This document shows, in pieces, positions 48,002-56,478 of a DNA stretch of 64,000 nt (positions are counted from its first letter, which is position 1; every line of letters begins with the position of its first letter). Both the position numbers and the translations under genes were made by a program. Source of the stretch: Alkalitalea saponilacus (GTDB lineage Bacteria; Bacteroidota; Bacteroidia; Bacteroidales; Marinilabiliaceae). Location: positions 1 through 64,000 of the forward strand of contig NZ_FUYV01000014.1 in the NCBI RefSeq assembly GCF_900168165.1, read 5' to 3'. A model generated the notes under the pieces. It did not search any database, had not been told where the DNA came from, and saw nothing but the letters and a program-made list of their open reading frames with translations.

Positions 48002-50440
48002 CTAAAACTTCAAACTAATTTTTCCTGAAAGAATCCTTGGAGGCCCTGCGAAATATGTGGCACTCCCCTGACGGCTGTCATCCGATGTATTTATAATTCC
48101 GATGTGCTTTTTGTCAAAAACATTCTTAACATAGACTCCTGCGGTAATATTTCTAAAAATGTTTATGTTCTCAAAACTGTAATTTATTGAGAAATCAAAA
48201 AGTCCGTAAGCATCGATCTTTTCGATGTTGGTGGCATCGCCGTATCTTTTGCCAATGTGTTTGTAAATTAATGATATGTCCATATCGCTCATTGAGAATA
48301 AAGCCCCAGATTTCAGGCTGAAACGGGGTGTGGCAGGCGATTGGTTGCCTTTTATCTCAATGATTCCATCCTGACGTTCCAGATTTTTATCATAGCTTAT
48401 ATTTGTGTAGGTGGGATTGAAAATCAAAGTGAACCACGAAACCGGGTGCAGATAAAACTCAGTATCAACTCCCCAGGCTGTTTGTTCGCCAACGTTTTGA
48501 AAATAGTCCAATTCAACAGTGGAGTCATAGGCTGAAGCCAACACATTATTGTGCCTGGCATAATGGATTGACGGCGACAAAGTAAGGTAATTGGATACGT
48601 ATCTAAACCCAAAATCAAAATGATGTGAGGTTTCCATTTTCCAATTGTCGAAAATGTCCTGCAGATCCATCCCGGCATCAGCAAATGTTGCCATATTGTT
48701 CACATACAACGATATAATGGGATTATACATATAAGGGCGCATATAGTTCTTTCCATAGTTAATGTATAACTGCATATTATCTTTCAGAGAGTATCCAATA
48801 CCAAATGAAGGCAGTAATGCGTGGTGCGTCATTTTTCTTGTATATAATGACTCGTTTGGTGTTTCGGATAGTTCAGTCGCTGAAACTGAATTGAACCTGT
48901 CTGTTGCCGGATCAGTAAAGTGGAAGTATTTCAAGCCGGCCTGAAGGTTAAACCTGCCCGGAGAATATGCCACTTTAGCATAAGGGCTGTGGATTATCCC
49001 TTTTTTTTCATTCACTGAGAAAAAACCATAGCCAACGGGGATTAGTCCCTGATCAGCAATACGCGTGTTATATACTTGCGCATCATTATCAAAAATTTCC
49101 AACCAATAACCTGCAGAATATGAAATTTGATTCATTCTACCCTGAACTTCAGGTATTATACCCATTCGGCTAATATCTCTAAAACTGGTTGTCTTGAAGA
49201 AATTAGGTCCACGCTGTACTGTCCCATCGTAGTCAGCTTCTTCATTGGAAACATATCCTTTTATCGAAACAGAAGTATTATCATCAGGAGTATATCTGAC
49301 GATTCCCATAAAATCGATATTCGTAAATGTTCCGTCATTGTAACCGTAATAATAAAAATCTTGCGACGCAACCCCTGTTAATTCTGATGAAAAACCTTTC
49401 GTATAATTCTCTTTCAAATTAATGGCTTCTGAATAGCTTAATCTCCTGTAAGCATTTCGTTTAATGGTGTTGTAATTCACAAATATTTCGGCCTCAAAAT
49501 TTTCATTAAATTGCTGAGTAATTCCTGTTACTGCATTGTATCGGGGTCCCATTTTCCCAGGGCCTTTCCATTTATCAGCTTCAGTTGCCGAAAAAGATAC
49601 GAATGCCGATGTTCCAAATGCAGTTTTACCCAGGTCAACCCTTGTAAATGCTCTGAAAAAATTATGATTGCCAATTGATTGATTCACTTCTGCTCCAAAC
49701 TCCTCATTTGGCCGGCGGTATCTCAATTCAATGGCACCACCTTTACTACCGGTTGCGGTTCCTAAATCGGCCGGGGATGCCCCTTTATACAAAGCTATGC
49801 TTTCTATATTTTCCATATCGTAAATATCATCCCGGGCTCCAATGGGCATAATTCCGTAATTAGGAAAACCTTCCAATGTCATCCCGCTAAAAGAGCTGCG
49901 AATGCCCCGGATTCGCACCGACTTTTCGGACAAACCATAACCGTCGACGCCTTCGATTAACACACCGGGAAGAATGTCAAGCGCATGATAAACACTGGTA
50001 GATGCGGGTGCTCCACCAATACTCAGTCCTTTGGAAGTGAGCGCTGTCCCGGTAAAAAGTGCATCGCCATTTCTTCTTACAGGATTAGAAATGACTCCGT
50101 CAACAGTGATTTCTCCAAGTGTATGGTGGTCGGGGTACAGTTGAATATTCAAAACATGATCGGCACTATGAGGGGCCAGATTAATCTCTTTACTTTGATA
50201 CCCAATAAAAGTAATATTCAGAGTATTATTTTGCCAATCTATGATATCAATCAGAAAAGCTCCATCTAAATCACTTATTGCTCCCTCATTAGAACCCTCA
50301 ATGGTAATGTTAGCACCCGACAGTGGTTCGGATGTTTCGATATCGGTAATCACGCCTCTTATTGTTTGAGCACTGCCGTTAAAAAAAACGAATAGCATGA
50401 TTAGAATAATAAAATGCGAATCTTTTACTGGTATCTTCAT
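48002..50440 (-). CDS. TonB-dependent receptor, probable nickel or metallophore uptake
   Basis: This 812-aa outer-membrane receptor has a signal peptide, a carboxypeptidase-D-like domain (about 27-110, IRGVITDIETSEPLSGANI), a plug (GLSIGGAPASTSVYHALDILPGV, RGIRSSFSGMTLEGFPN, YKGASPADLGTATGSKGGAIEL) and a barrel ending in Phe (GKISLKF). It lies just outside the second MITE, and its -7 box sits between inverted GTGTTAC/GTAACAC half-sites resembling those before nikR. NikR-controlled TonB receptors for nickel are known (FrpB4 of Helicobacter). I infer that it imports nickel or a nickel chelate for the ABC importer nearby. Confidence 0.85.
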   Translation of the reverse strand: MKIPVKDSHFIILIMLFVFFNGSAQTIRGVITDIETSEPLSGANITIEGSNEGAISDLDGAFLIDIIDWQNNTLNITFIGYQSKEINLAPHSADHVLNIQLYPDHHTLGEITVDGVISNPVRRNGDALFTGTALTSKGLSIGGAPASTSVYHALDILPGVLIEGVDGYGLSEKSVRIRGIRSSFSGMTLEGFPNYGIMPIGARDDIYDMENIESIALYKGASPADLGTATGSKGGAIELRYRRPNEEFGAEVNQSIGNHNFFRAFTRVDLGKTAFGTSAFVSFSATEADKWKGPGKMGPRYNAVTGITQQFNENFEAEIFVNYNTIKRNAYRRLSYSEAINLKENYTKGFSSELTGVASQDFYYYGYNDGTFTNIDFMGIVRYTPDDNTSVSIKGYVSNEEADYDGTVQRGPNFFKTTSFRDISRMGIIPEVQGRMNQISYSAGYWLEIFDNDAQVYNTRIADQGLIPVGYGFFSVNEKKGIIHSPYAKVAYSPGRFNLQAGLKYFHFTDPATDRFNSVSATELSETPNESLYTRKMTHHALLPSFGIGYSLKDNMQLYINYGKNYMRPYMYNPIISLYVNNMATFADAGMDLQDIFDNWKMETSHHFDFGFRYVSNYLTLSPSIHYARHNNVLASAYDSTVELDYFQNVGEQTAWGVDTEFYLHPVSWFTLIFNPTYTNISYDKNLERQDGIIEIKGNQSPATPRFSLKSGALFSMSDMDISLIYKHIGKRYGDATNIEKIDAYGLFDFSINYSFENINIFRNITAGVYVKNVFDKKHIGIINTSDDSRQGSATYFAGPPRILSGKISLKF

Positions 50441-50468
50441 TGATAAAAATTAATTATTAATACTAATA

Positions 50469-50496
50469 GTGTTACGAAAGACAAATATAGTAACAC
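50469..50496 (-). promoter_or_regulatory. Candidate NikR operator enclosing the -7 box
   Basis: GTGTTAC (50469-50475) and GTAACAC (50490-50496) form a perfect 7-bp inverted repeat with a 14-bp spacer. The minus-strand -7 box TATATTTG (50489-50482) lies inside the spacer, so a bound dimer would block RNA polymerase. It is 29-56 bases ahead of the receptor ATG. E. coli NikR uses a similar layout, GTATGA-N16-TCATAC. Confidence 0.6.
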
Positions 50497-50513
50497 GATG
50501 CAAAGATAAAAAA

Positions 50514-50533
50514 ATGATTGCGCATGCAATCAT
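50514..50533 (-). promoter_or_regulatory. Second inverted repeat upstream of the receptor promoter
   Basis: ATGATTGC and GCAATCAT, both 8 bp, surround four bases. The repeat lies just upstream of the expected -33 position. It may be a second operator or a simple hairpin. Confidence 0.35.
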
Positions 50534-50813
50534 TCAAATTAAAAATAAGCACAGAAAACATTAAAATTTTGATTTTGTAAATACTTTTTTGGTCGAGGCT
50601 CCTATGTTGGCAATATTTTGACGATTGTTTACAAGGCCCATAATTTTTCAAATATTCCTGTCAGAAAAACAAAAACAGCTAAAGAAAGTCAGGAAATTAA
50701 AAAAATGTAATACAAATTTAACAATTGCTTAACATCTACTCATAGATATTTGCTTAAGGGAGTATTTTTGACTATTTTCGCATCTCATTAAAATCAAAAC
50801 ACAAACATACGGG

Positions 50814-51890
50814 ATGAATATTGGAAAGGGTCTGAGACCAATTATTGTTATAGTATTTTTTCTACTTTTAATACCAGTAACATTTTACATCAAAGTACCG
50901 TACACCATTAATACAAATGGGGTTTTGCTGCCAGTAATGGAATGGCGTTTGGAGAAATCATTTGACGGAACTATTGTAAATACTCTTAAAGATAACAGAA
51001 CCAACACCATCCCAAAATTCTCTGCCACCGAATTCCAACGTGGCGATCACGTTGAATTCAGGAAGTTTGCCGAGATAAACCAGAGCGGAAAAATTACTGC
51101 CGGCGATACCATTGGAAAAATTCATTCTCACCTGGAATATTTCAAGCTTCTTGAACTAAAAGGAAATCTGGAAGAGCAAATGAGAGTGAAGCAGATAACC
51201 CTTACGGGTGAAACTCCTGAAAGAATTGCAGCTGCTTATCAGCACATGATTTTGGCTCAAACCGAATACGAAACTGAGAAAAAACTATGGGAACGGGCAC
51301 AATCCCTTTATGAAGAAAACGTCATTGCACTTCAGGAGTATGAACTGGCTCAAAACAGCTACAACATAAAGAAACAACAAATCAATATAGCCACAGCCAA
51401 TTATGAAGTGCTTACATCGGGGGCGAAACGCGAAGAGGTAGAAAGGGTGGAAGCCGTTATAGGAGCCATCAATGAACAAATCGAAAATGTAAACCAAAGA
51501 CTCGAAGCCTTTTACATCACCTCTCCGATTTCGGGTACAGTTTCTTCAGGAATAAGAAACACAACCAGCAATGAAACCCTCATGCGAGTAATACAAAACC
51601 AGCAAATGGTTTTGTTAATGCCGGTTGAAGTTTACAACCTGGACTATGTAACTGATGGAATGGCAGTAATCATTGATAATATAGGAAATTCCCTTTTGGG
51701 GAATATCATCCATATAGATGATAACATAGAGCATATCAACCAGCGGCAGGCAGTATTTGTGACTGCAATTTTTGAAAATCCCGATGGACAACTGCGCCCC
51801 AACCTGAAAGTAAATGCGCGGATCGACTATGGGAAAATTTCACTGGCACAGTACATAATCAGAATGAGTAAAAACATATATCACAACTAA
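50814..51890 (+). CDS. HlyD-like membrane fusion protein
   Basis: A 358-aa periplasmic adaptor with an N-terminal membrane anchor (about 8-26, PIIVIVFFLLLIPVTFYI). A lipoyl/barrel-sandwich half-motif precedes a long coiled coil (about 110-225, EYETEKKLWERAQSLYEENV), then the second half-motif (YITSPISGTVSSGIRN) and a beta-barrel domain. Unlike classical HlyD proteins it has no ABC exporter or outer-membrane channel beside it; it is followed after 5 bases by a VTC polyphosphate polymerase domain gene and then DUF4956. I infer an envelope adaptor of a polyphosphate-related membrane complex. Confidence 0.8.
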   Translation: MNIGKGLRPIIVIVFFLLLIPVTFYIKVPYTINTNGVLLPVMEWRLEKSFDGTIVNTLKDNRTNTIPKFSATEFQRGDHVEFRKFAEINQSGKITAGDTIGKIHSHLEYFKLLELKGNLEEQMRVKQITLTGETPERIAAAYQHMILAQTEYETEKKLWERAQSLYEENVIALQEYELAQNSYNIKKQQINIATANYEVLTSGAKREEVERVEAVIGAINEQIENVNQRLEAFYITSPISGTVSSGIRNTTSNETLMRVIQNQQMVLLMPVEVYNLDYVTDGMAVIIDNIGNSLLGNIIHIDDNIEHINQRQAVFVTAIFENPDGQLRPNLKVNARIDYGKISLAQYIIRMSKNIYHN

Positions 51891-51895
51891 TTGTA

Positions 51896-52636
51896 ATGCT
51901 TAGATACGAGCGAAAATATCTGGTTCCTAATGAGCAAATGGATGCACTGCGCAAGCGTTTGATGCCATTTGTTGTGCCCGATAAATATGCTCATCCCAAT
52001 AAACATGGTTTACATCAATATACAGTCCGCAGCATCTACCTGGACTCTTTGGACATGGAATGCTATACACAGAAGGACAGTGGAATAAAACTGAGACGCA
52101 AACTACGCATCAGGGGTTATGATAAGCTCAACGATAAAAGCAAAGTCATCCTGGAGATTAAACGAAAAATAGGAAATCGCATAAAAAAACATCGCTCCAC
52201 ACTTCTTTATAAAGATTTGGAGGACATGATGAAATACTCACGACTGGAAGATTACATCATTACGGGAAGTAGAAAAGAGGCATTAGACGATGCAAAACGT
52301 TTTTTCTTCCATTTGAAGAAAAAACAGTACCGTCCCAGTAATCTGATAGTCTATGAAAGAGAAGCCTACCAGGGAAAAATAGATGCCGGCGTAAGAATTA
52401 CATTTGATAAGAACATCAGAAGCAAGGTTTACCCAAAACTTGATGCTTTATACGAAGACAAGCACCTTAAAAGACTGTTTAACAACCACTTTGTTCTTGA
52501 AATAAAATATTTCACCAACGAAATGCCCATATGGGCTCGTTCGCTGGTGCAGGAGTTCAAACTCCGCAACGATGCTATTTCAAAATATACTATTGGATAC
52601 GATGTAAGCAAGTATAATCGGAAGCTTACCTATTAA
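51896..52636 (+). CDS. VTC-domain polyphosphate polymerase
   Basis: A 246-aa protein that is essentially one VTC domain, the tunnel-shaped fold of the yeast VTC4 polyphosphate polymerase. Typical strands are visible: LRYERKYLVP at the start, GIKLRRKLRIRGY, KVILEIKRKIGNRIKKHRS, LIVYEREAYQG, VRITFDKNI and FVLEIKYF. Alternating Arg/Lys and Glu residues would line the catalytic tunnel that links phosphate from nucleoside triphosphate into chains. There is no membrane helix and no SPX domain. It lies between an HlyD-like adaptor and a DUF4956 membrane protein in one operon. Confidence 0.88.
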   Translation: MLRYERKYLVPNEQMDALRKRLMPFVVPDKYAHPNKHGLHQYTVRSIYLDSLDMECYTQKDSGIKLRRKLRIRGYDKLNDKSKVILEIKRKIGNRIKKHRSTLLYKDLEDMMKYSRLEDYIITGSRKEALDDAKRFFFHLKKKQYRPSNLIVYEREAYQGKIDAGVRITFDKNIRSKVYPKLDALYEDKHLKRLFNNHFVLEIKYFTNEMPIWARSLVQEFKLRNDAISKYTIGYDVSKYNRKLTY

Positions 52637-52652
52637 AAACAACAACATCAGA

Positions 52653-53324
52653 ATGGAAGATATTCAATCGATTTTCACATTTAGTATAACAGCCCGGGAT
52701 GTATTTGCCAACGTATTGGTGGCAATGACCTGTGGTTTCATAATTGCATTACTATACAAACACACCTATAAAGGATTAAATTATTCTTCGGCCTTCACCA
52801 TTTCTATCATTATGCTGACCATGATCACAGCCATTGTCATCATGGTTATTGGGAACAATCTGGCAAGAGCATTTGGTATGGTTGGAGCCATGTCGATCAT
52901 ACGTTTCAGAACGGCTGTTAAAGACGCATCAGATATCATGTTCATTTTCTTTGCTCTGGCAATCGGTCTGGCAGCCGGCGTAAAACTCTATGCTATTGCA
53001 TTTTTAGGAACATTTATGGTTGGAGCCGCCTATTTACTGGTTACACAGTTCAGCTTTTCCCTTTCGGGGAAAAGAGAATTTTTAATGCACATCACCACCG
53101 AAGGGGATGGTCTACCGGAAAATCCTTTTGGAGACTCATTTAAGCAATACTGTAAAACACATAAACTGGTAAATGTTAAAACCATTGGCGACGATTACGA
53201 TCAAATTATGGAGTACTCCTATTATGTGAATTTAAAAGATCAGCAAAAGGGAAGTGAACTGGTTTCAAAACTCAGAAAAATTGAGGGTGTTCACCAGGTT
53301 AACCTGTTCTTTGATGAAGATTAA
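52653..53324 (+). CDS. DUF4956 membrane protein
   Basis: A 223-aa protein with four predicted membrane helices in the first 140 residues (VLVAMTCGFIIALLY, SAFTISIIMLTMITAIVIMVI, IMFIFFALAIGLAAGV, YAIAFLGTFMVGAAYLL). The conserved loop ARAFGMVGAMSIIRFRTAVKD is typical of DUF4956, and a soluble alpha/beta C-terminus follows. DUF4956 genes commonly sit next to VTC-domain genes, as here (16-base gap), which suggests it is the membrane partner of the polymerase, possibly moving or anchoring the chain (inference). Confidence 0.87.
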   Translation: MEDIQSIFTFSITARDVFANVLVAMTCGFIIALLYKHTYKGLNYSSAFTISIIMLTMITAIVIMVIGNNLARAFGMVGAMSIIRFRTAVKDASDIMFIFFALAIGLAAGVKLYAIAFLGTFMVGAAYLLVTQFSFSLSGKREFLMHITTEGDGLPENPFGDSFKQYCKTHKLVNVKTIGDDYDQIMEYSYYVNLKDQQKGSELVSKLRKIEGVHQVNLFFDED

Positions 53325-53695
53325 ATGCTCTGAAGTTCTTTAACGGCTTCCTGCAAAAACGGACGTGTATGATAGTCATCGTCCACCACTTCATCGTTCC
53401 AGATTAAGATATCCAGATCAATGTTGCGTGGGCCAAACTTAGGAACTGTTCGGTCGCGCCCCATTTCATTCTCAATCTTTTTAAGAATGGTGTTCACCTT
53501 CTTCTTGTCTTCATTCGTTGTAGCCAAAACAGCACCATTAATAAAATCTGCCTGATCAACAATGCCAATGGGTTTGGTGGTTTGCAAGGATGAGACAGAC
53601 AGAACCTCAAAATGATTCTGTAATTTTCCCAGTGCCACCTTTATGTGGTGAAATGGTTCAATGTTGGATCCAATGCTGATGATCATTCTGTTCAT
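53321..53695 (-). CDS. folK: Short HPPK-like (FolK family) pyrophosphokinase
   Basis: A 124-aa protein of the 6-hydroxymethyl-dihydropterin pyrophosphokinase family. Visible motifs are ISIGSNIEPFHHIKVAL, the ATP and pterin loops around EMGRDRTVPKFGPRNIDLDIL with both conserved Arg residues and the metal-binding Asp pair. It is about 35 residues shorter than E. coli FolK and lacks the usual C-terminal HP-M--R-FVL-PL block. It may be a short paralogue rather than the main folate enzyme. It is the last gene of a pterin operon and overlaps the DUF4956 gene end by four bases. Confidence 0.82.
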   Translation of the reverse strand: MNRMIISIGSNIEPFHHIKVALGKLQNHFEVLSVSSLQTTKPIGIVDQADFINGAVLATTNEDKKKVNTILKKIENEMGRDRTVPKFGPRNIDLDILIWNDEVVDDDYHTRPFLQEAVKELQSI

Positions 53696-53705
53696 GGCTC
53701 TTCTC

Positions 53706-54056
53706 CTACTTAGTTTTTGTTAAAGAAAAAGACACACTCTCGGCAAAACGAAGGGCATGCGGTTTATCAACTTCCAGAGAAACACTTTTTACCCTGTCTA
53801 TTGAGATGATATATGATGCAACCTTTTCAGCCACTCTCTCCAACAGGTTAAAATGGCCGTTTTCAACCAATCGAATCACCTCCTTGCAAATAGTTCTGTA
53901 ATTCAATGCCTGATTGGGTTCATCAGATACCTCCTCTCCTTCCAAGTCATAATCAATGATTATATTCAGCAATAAATCCTGCTTCTTCCCTATTTCATGA
54001 TCATTGAACCCGATCTGAGTTCTCAACAGTAAGTTTTTGATTTTTATTTGTGCCAT
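53706..54056 (-). CDS. folX: FolX/FolB-family pterin epimerase or aldolase
   Basis: A 116-aa protein of the dihydroneopterin aldolase fold, working as a tunnel-shaped octamer in the cytoplasm. Its blocks IKIKNLLLRTQIG, ALNYRTICKEVIRLVENGHF, NLLERVAEKV and VDKPHALRFAESVSFSL resemble what I recall of E. coli FolX (dihydroneopterin-triphosphate 2'-epimerase) more closely than FolB. Next to a FolM-like reductase this points to tetrahydromonapterin synthesis. A plain dihydroneopterin aldolase role cannot be excluded. It is 4 bases downstream of the reductase gene. Confidence 0.75.
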   Translation of the reverse strand: MAQIKIKNLLLRTQIGFNDHEIGKKQDLLLNIIIDYDLEGEEVSDEPNQALNYRTICKEVIRLVENGHFNLLERVAEKVASYIISIDRVKSVSLEVDKPHALRFAESVSFSLTKTK

Positions 54057-54060
54057 TCAT

Positions 54061-54783
54061 TCAGGTTAAATGTGTTCCGGAATCACAAAAGATGATCTGG
54101 CCGGTAATGGAATCATTTTCCACCAAAAAATAGACACTTTCCGACAAATTATCAAGTTTTACCTGCTTTTTTAGAGGAGTCTCCTTAATAACTGCATGAA
54201 GATAATCATCGGTTTTGCCCGGTGGAGGCAAAACCGGCCCCGGAGCAACAGCATTTACCCTGACATCTGGCGCCCACTCCAAAGCAGCCATTTTTGTCAG
54301 GTGCATCAGTGCTTTCTTAGATATGCTGTATGCTGCATGCGAAAAGCTGTTTTCGGTTACCCTTGTATCAATAACATTAACGATAACGCCGGATTTAAAA
54401 CAATTAACAAAGCTCTGCATCAGAAATAAAGGTGCCTCAAAATTGACGCTCATTTGGCTTTTTAGCAGCTCTGGTGTTGTGTCACTCAGTACTCCCGGAT
54501 CAAATACCGATGCGTTGTTAATCAATACATCAATTGAATTCAGTTCTTGTGGTAAATGATTGAAAAACTCTATCATTTTTTCAGGGAACTCAGACAGATT
54601 GCACCAAACAACTGGAAAATACTGCTCCGGATATATACCGGAAAGCTCCTTCGACAATTCCCTGGCAACATCACTGCTGCGATTATAGTGAATCACCACA
54701 TTCCATCCATTTTGAGCAAAAAAACGTGAAAGAGCGGCTCCCACTCTTTGTGCTCCTCCGGTAATCAGAACAGTTTTTCTCAT
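54061..54783 (-). CDS. folM: FolM/pteridine reductase-like short-chain dehydrogenase
   Basis: A 240-aa SDR enzyme. The NADPH loop is TGGAQRVG, with the Arg typical of FolM and PTR1, followed by NNASVF (NNAG position), and the catalytic Tyr and Lys in HAAYSISKKAL. PTR1/FolM signs such as IDTRVTE near the active site and the end GQIIFCDSGTHL are present. Such enzymes reduce dihydromonapterin or dihydrofolate to the tetrahydro form. Operon position between FolX-like and fRMsr genes supports a pterin substrate (inference). Confidence 0.75.
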   Translation of the reverse strand: MRKTVLITGGAQRVGAALSRFFAQNGWNVVIHYNRSSDVARELSKELSGIYPEQYFPVVWCNLSEFPEKMIEFFNHLPQELNSIDVLINNASVFDPGVLSDTTPELLKSQMSVNFEAPLFLMQSFVNCFKSGVIVNVIDTRVTENSFSHAAYSISKKALMHLTKMAALEWAPDVRVNAVAPGPVLPPPGKTDDYLHAVIKETPLKKQVKLDNLSESVYFLVENDSITGQIIFCDSGTHLT

Positions 54784-54786
54784 AAA

Positions 54787-55251
54787 TTACATGTAAATCA
54801 ATGCGACTATTTTTTCGAGATGAATGCGATCAGTTTCATCAAACATAGCAAATTCACGACTGTCCACATCCAGAACGGCCACAACTTTGTTGTGGCTGTT
54901 TCTTACGGGCACCACAATTTCTGAGTTGCTCTGTGATGAACAGGCAATGTGACCTGGAAATTGATGAACATCATCAACAACGACCGATTCCCCTGAGTTA
55001 ATTCCGGCCCAGCAAACCCCCATATTTTTTTTAAGTTTGAGACAAGCAATTGGTCCCTGGTATGGACCAACAATCAATTCCCCCTCATCAAGAAAATAAA
55101 ATCCGGTCCAGAAATAACCTTTCATTTTATGATGCAGCAACGCAGCGATGGTTGACATACGCGAAACCGGATTATTTACAGGTAAGACCAATTCTTTTAT
55201 TTGATCATATACACGATCATATCGTCCTGCTTTAGATTTATCAGTACTCAT
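54787..55251 (-). CDS. msrC: Free methionine-(R)-sulfoxide reductase (GAF domain)
   Basis: A 154-aa GAF-fold enzyme that reduces free methionine-R-sulfoxide with thioredoxin. The three cysteines of the fRMsr active site are present: C70 in QGPIACLKLKK, C80 in MGVCWAG and C104 in HIACSSQSNSEIVVP. Length and blocks (FWTGFYFLDEGELIVGP, VAVLDVDS) match the family. It is the first gene of the pterin operon, 3 bases upstream of the FolM-like gene. Confidence 0.92.
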   Translation of the reverse strand: MSTDKSKAGRYDRVYDQIKELVLPVNNPVSRMSTIAALLHHKMKGYFWTGFYFLDEGELIVGPYQGPIACLKLKKNMGVCWAGINSGESVVVDDVHQFPGHIACSSQSNSEIVVPVRNSHNKVVAVLDVDSREFAMFDETDRIHLEKIVALIYM

Positions 55252-55383
55252 GCGTAATTAATGTTATTGTTTTGAAAGTTAAAACCAAAGATAAGATAAG
55301 AACAGATAAATTCATGGTTCGATTGAGAAGAATAATGAAGAAGGAGTTTAATACGGTCTATTTGTTTTCAAATAAACCACTAT

Positions 55384-55423
55384 AAAAAAACAACCGGTTT
55401 CGACCATTGTCAAAACCGGTTGT
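55384..55423 (-). terminator. Terminator of the ECF sigma gene
   Basis: CAACCGGTTT (55391-55400) pairs with AAACCGGTTG (55413-55422); on the minus strand it is followed by a T7 run. Confidence 0.85.
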
Positions 55424-55506
55424 TCACTCATCTACTAAACCTAAACCCAAAACTATGCAAATTTAATGAATTAAGTTCTTTAATACCTAATTATTTTAAT
55501 AAAAAA

Positions 55507-56025
55507 TTAGTAGACATAGCTTCCTTCACGATCTTTTAACATTTCCTGCAACTTTTTGCGGGTGAAGAAAATTCTGCTTTTTACTGTACCTATGGGTAAA
55601 TCAAGCTGTTCGGCAATTTCTTTGTACTTATAACCATCTGTATGCATTTTGAAAGGAATGCGAAATTCATCTTCCAACTGGTCAATGTAGCGATTCATTT
55701 CAGTAACACTGTGAACCATTTCAGGGGTTTCAGATGCATAATTACTACGGTAAGCTAACCTGTTGGCATCGTCTCCACCATCAAAGGTGTTTTTTGTTTT
55801 TTGATTACGGCGGTAGTTATTTATAAAAGTATTTTTCATGATGGTAAACACCCATGCTTTGAAATTGGTATTGGCCGTAAACTGATTCCGGTAGGTTAAA
55901 GCCTTCAAGATGGTTTCCTGTAATAAATCCTGTGCATCTTCATCGTTGGCTGTTAAACTTAACGCGAAATAACGCAACTTGTCTTGTAATCCTAACAAAT
56001 GGTTGTTAAATTGAATTGTCGTCAT
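55507..56025 (-). CDS. ECF-type RNA polymerase sigma factor
   Basis: A 172-aa sigma-70-family factor. Region 2 spans about 20-85 (DLLQETILKALTYRN, NFKAWVFTIMKNTFINNYRR) and region 4 about 110-160 (IPFKMHTDGYKYKEIAEQLDLPIGTVKSRIF). The start at 56025 fits the family N-terminus; an upstream in-frame ATG adds 76 non-homologous residues. No anti-sigma factor gene is adjacent. A textbook Bacteroidota promoter precedes it, so it is made by the housekeeping sigma factor. Confidence 0.9.
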   Translation of the reverse strand: MTTIQFNNHLLGLQDKLRYFALSLTANDEDAQDLLQETILKALTYRNQFTANTNFKAWVFTIMKNTFINNYRRNQKTKNTFDGGDDANRLAYRSNYASETPEMVHSVTEMNRYIDQLEDEFRIPFKMHTDGYKYKEIAEQLDLPIGTVKSRIFFTRKKLQEMLKDREGSYVY

Positions 56026-56478
56026 GGCTGAAGATTTTTTTTGGTTTATTTTTGTATAACAAATATATGTAATATATAAACAGATGCAAATAGTTTTACT
56101 GCTTTTTTTTATATAAATTAGATCAATTACAAATAACCAAAACTTATATGTATTGATAATCAATACACATATACACCTACCATGTAACAATTGCATTTTC
56201 GACGTTAACCCAGCGTTAAACAATTCACTTTCTCTCATAAACAATAACCACATTCACTTATTATATTACCTATTTACCTGTTTGATAGGGGTTTTGAACT
56301 ATCAAAATGAAAATAATGGGGCTCCAAAACAAAAAGAATATATTTTGAACTGTCCTTAAAATTGAAAAGTGAAGGAAAATAAATACCTTTACAATCAATT
56401 CATCGCGAACCACACCATTAGCGACATTGAGACATAATTCACTCTTCGCGGAAAAAGTAAAGGACATTTTAAACTATT
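56026..56478. other. Divergent intergenic region
   Basis: 453 AT-rich bases between the sigma factor and the PLP enzyme. The sigma promoter is at 56060-56090. In the rest I see no gene and no clear promoter for the PLP gene. Confidence 0.45.
56060..56090 (-). promoter_or_regulatory. Promoter of the ECF sigma gene
   Basis: On the minus strand, TTTG (56090-56087), 19 bases, then TATATTTG (56067-56060): an exact TTTG-N19-TAnnTTTG Bacteroidota promoter, 35 bases before the ATG. Confidence 0.8.

Larger units (their letters stand above)
50441..50813. other. Divergent intergenic region with receptor promoter and operators
   Basis: 373 bp. The half nearest the receptor holds the operator (50469-50496), the -7 box and the hairpin (50514-50533). 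On the other side, TATTTTTG at 50763-50770 could be the -7 element of the HlyD-VTC operon, without a clear -33. The rest is AT-rich with no gene. Confidence 0.5.

Noticed and set aside
56026-56253. Extended N-terminus of the ECF sigma factor
   Set aside because: The upstream codons cover the exact TTTG-N19-TAnnTTTG promoter and encode no sigma-factor sequence.
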